Both the position numbers and the translations under genes were made by a program. Source: Pseudomonadota bacterium (GTDB lineage: Bacteria > Myxococcota_A > Polyangia > Polyangiales > Polyangiaceae). From it: a stretch of DNA of 16,573 nucleotides. Where the stretch lies: assembly GCA_003242355.1 (NCBI GenBank), contig QGUH01000004.1, positions 1 through 16,573 of the forward strand, read 5' to 3'. Positions 15,123 to 16,573 of this stretch are shown here, piece after piece (within the stretch, counting starts at the first letter, position 1; each line of letters opens with the position of its first letter). Below the pieces are notes generated by a model. It was not told where the DNA came from and did not search any database. It saw nothing but the letters and a program-made list of their open reading frames with translations.

Positions 15123-16573
15123 TCACTTCACGATCGTCGCACACCCGAGCTTGATTTGGACGGAGCCCGCCGTCGTGCTCTGGAAGGCGTCGCACGTGCT
15201 CGGGCACACAAGAATCTTGGTGGGCGCGAGACCCGTGGGATCGTCGTAGTACCAACCGCCCTCGGCGTCGCAGCGATCGGCGCTCTTGACGTAATAAAGG
15301 GGCGTCGCGGTGTCCCCGTCCACGACCTCGACGTTGACGGCGAAGTAGTTGAGCGGCTCGTCACCCTCCGGCTCGGGGATCTGGTACTCGCACGCGAGGC
15401 GCGACTTGCGAATCGCGTTGAGCGCGTCGAGGAACTGCTGCGTCACGTCGCCGCCCGCGTCCACGATCCGCGGCTCTCCGCTGCCACCCGCTTCGGCGAT
15501 GAGCGCCAGGTTCTCGGGCGCGTCGGCGTCGGTGCTCGAGAAGACGCCGATCACGAACGTGGGAATGCTCGGCGCGCCGTCGAACCCTTCGGCGGCGATC
15601 GACGCCGTTTCCCAGACCAGCTCCGAGGTCGGCACCGTTCCGCTGAACGTCGCTTCGTCACCGAGGCACTCGGTGGGGAGCCCATCGGTGGCGAGCACGG
15701 TCACCACCGTGTGCCCGGGATTCTGGTTCGCCCACTCGCGGGCGTGCGCGATCGCTCCGGCCAACGCGGGCGCGCTCGGCGTATCGCCGTCGGGGATCTG
15801 CGCCTCCATCGAAGCGAGAATCGCTTCCGCTGCATCCGGCAGCGGGCCGATGGGCACGGCCGGCGTCGCGTACGCCGCGGATCCGCATTCCGTACCGTGG
15901 AAGCACACGCTCGGGCCCGGCTCCACGCACATGCCGCGATCCGTGCCGTCCGGCCCCATCCCGCAGGACTCACCGACGTAGGGGCACAAGAGGCTCCGGT
16001 CGTTTTCGCACTGCCCGAACGGCTCACACGGGCCGAAATCCCGCTCGACCGCTTCGTAACAGTCTTCGTTCTTCGTGCAGGTGCGCGCGGTGTCCGCCGC
16101 ACACGTGCCCTGCGTGCACGGGCCGTAGTCGACGGACGCCGGAATGGACCGACAATCCTCGTCGGTGTCGCAGATCGCGAACCCTCCCGGCACGTCGAGG
16201 CGGTAGGTCGTGCACCACTTGAGGAAGCAGGGGCCGGCGGCGCCGCACTCCTCGCTGCTCGTGCACTGCGCGGGCACACCGGGCTTTCGCAGTGGGAAAT
16301 ACTGAATCCCGACGCTGATCCCGCTCGAGCCTGGATCGGAGAGAAAGGAGGTGATGGCGTTCTTGACCGCCGTCCACTTCTGCTCGCCGCCGCCCGATGC
16401 GTCGAGCATGGAGCGGGAGATGTCGAGCATGAGATAGATGTCGAGCGGCGCGGGCACGGCAGGCGTCGTTTCGCTCGCGCACGCCTGAACCGGCGGCGGG
16501 GCCCCGCCGGGGCCAATCACAACGGGCGGCGCGGGGTGCGTTCCCCCCCCCGGCGCCGTGGCGGGCTTGGAGG
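15123..16573 (-). CDS. Secreted von Willebrand factor A-domain protein with a cysteine-rich repeat insert, N-terminus outside the window
   Basis: The frame stays open to the right edge, so the gene is partial at its 5' end; a GTG at 16520 would give 465 residues but without a signal peptide. The edge-proximal part encodes a Pro/Gly-rich linker (PATAPGGGTHPAPPV), as found after the lipidated cysteine of surface proteins. Residue numbers count from that GTG. The VWA metal site is present: D33, S35 and S37 in LMLDISRSM, T247 in GDTPSAPAL, and D279 in LATDG. Between the first and second halves of the fold, C86 to C212 holds 17 cysteines in loosely repeated units. A C-terminal region (about 377-465) has a few more cysteines. 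Such proteins are usually extracellular or periplasmic and bind a ligand through the metal site; the partner is unknown. A run of nine C (16543-16551) makes the upstream frame vulnerable to a sequencing slip. Confidence 0.85.
   Translation of the reverse strand, partial: SKPATAPGGGTHPAPPVVIGPGGAPPPVQACASETTPAVPAPLDIYLMLDISRSMLDASGGGEQKWTAVKNAITSFLSDPGSSGISVGIQYFPLRKPGVPAQCTSSEECGAAGPCFLKWCTTYRLDVPGGFAICDTDEDCRSIPASVDYGPCTQGTCAADTARTCTKNEDCYEAVERDFGPCEPFGQCENDRSLLCPYVGESCGMGPDGTDRGMCVEPGPSVCFHGTECGSAAYATPAVPIGPLPDAAEAILASMEAQIPDGDTPSAPALAGAIAHAREWANQNPGHTVVTVLATDGLPTECLGDEATFSGTVPTSELVWETASIAAEGFDGAPSIPTFVIGVFSSTDADAPENLALIAEAGGSGEPRIVDAGGDVTQQFLDALNAIRKSRLACEYQIPEPEGDEPLNYFAVNVEVVDGDTATPLYYVKSADRCDAEGGWYYDDPTGLAPTKILVCPSTCDAFQSTTAGSVQIKLGCATIVK

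Noticed and set aside
14893..15249. A cysteine-containing plus-strand open frame opposite the aldolase remnant
   Set aside because: It overlaps the well-matched minus-strand aldolase fragment and the end of the VWA gene, has no clear ribosome site, and shows no domain I recognise.
1..16573. CRISPR arrays, tRNA or rRNA genes, insertion sequences, prophage genes
   Set aside because: No regularly spaced repeats, cloverleaf-like sequences, transposase or integrase motifs, or phage genes were recognised on either strand by reading.

Overview
The window looks like a 16.6-kb piece of a high-GC genome, most likely from the Myxococcota (Polyangia-type deltaproteobacteria). This is inferred from the very GC-rich codon use, an NtrC-type activator next to its sensor kinase, an Aur1-like PAP2 membrane protein, and a cysteine-rich von Willebrand A surface protein with a Pro/Gly-rich linker. 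I could not run any similarity search. The first 15 bases resemble a transposase sequencing adaptor, so the left edge is probably a true contig end.

Region 1 (1-7530) is a heavy-metal efflux locus built around a divergent intergenic region. Leftward runs a tripartite pump operon: periplasmic adaptor (3398-4528), HME-RND pump (272-3373) and an outer-membrane channel cut by the window edge (1-278). Rightward runs a membrane histidine kinase (4682-6172) whose stop overlaps the start of a sigma-54 activator (6169-7530). A near-consensus -24/-12 promoter lies directly upstream of the adaptor gene. The simplest reading is a ZraSR/HydHG-like circuit: envelope metal stress is sensed by the kinase, the activator is phosphorylated, and sigma-54 RNA polymerase is switched on at the pump operon.

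Region 2 (7586-13143) is a complete leftward five-gene Opp/Dpp-type ABC importer in the order binding protein, permease B, permease C, ATPase D, ATPase F, with gaps or overlaps of 11 bases or less. The details resemble the branch of this family that also imports oligosaccharides. ATPase D has a degenerate signature motif (LPAGT instead of LSGGQ).

Region 3 (13144-16573) holds a 593-bp non-coding gap, an Aur1/PAP2-family membrane enzyme (13737-14777), a short stretch with a perfect 9+9 bp palindrome, a decayed C-terminal remnant of KDPG aldolase (eda, about 14929-15117), and the C-terminal part of a secreted VWA protein with a cysteine-rich repeat insert, which runs off the right edge.

No tRNA, rRNA, CRISPR array or intact mobile element was seen.
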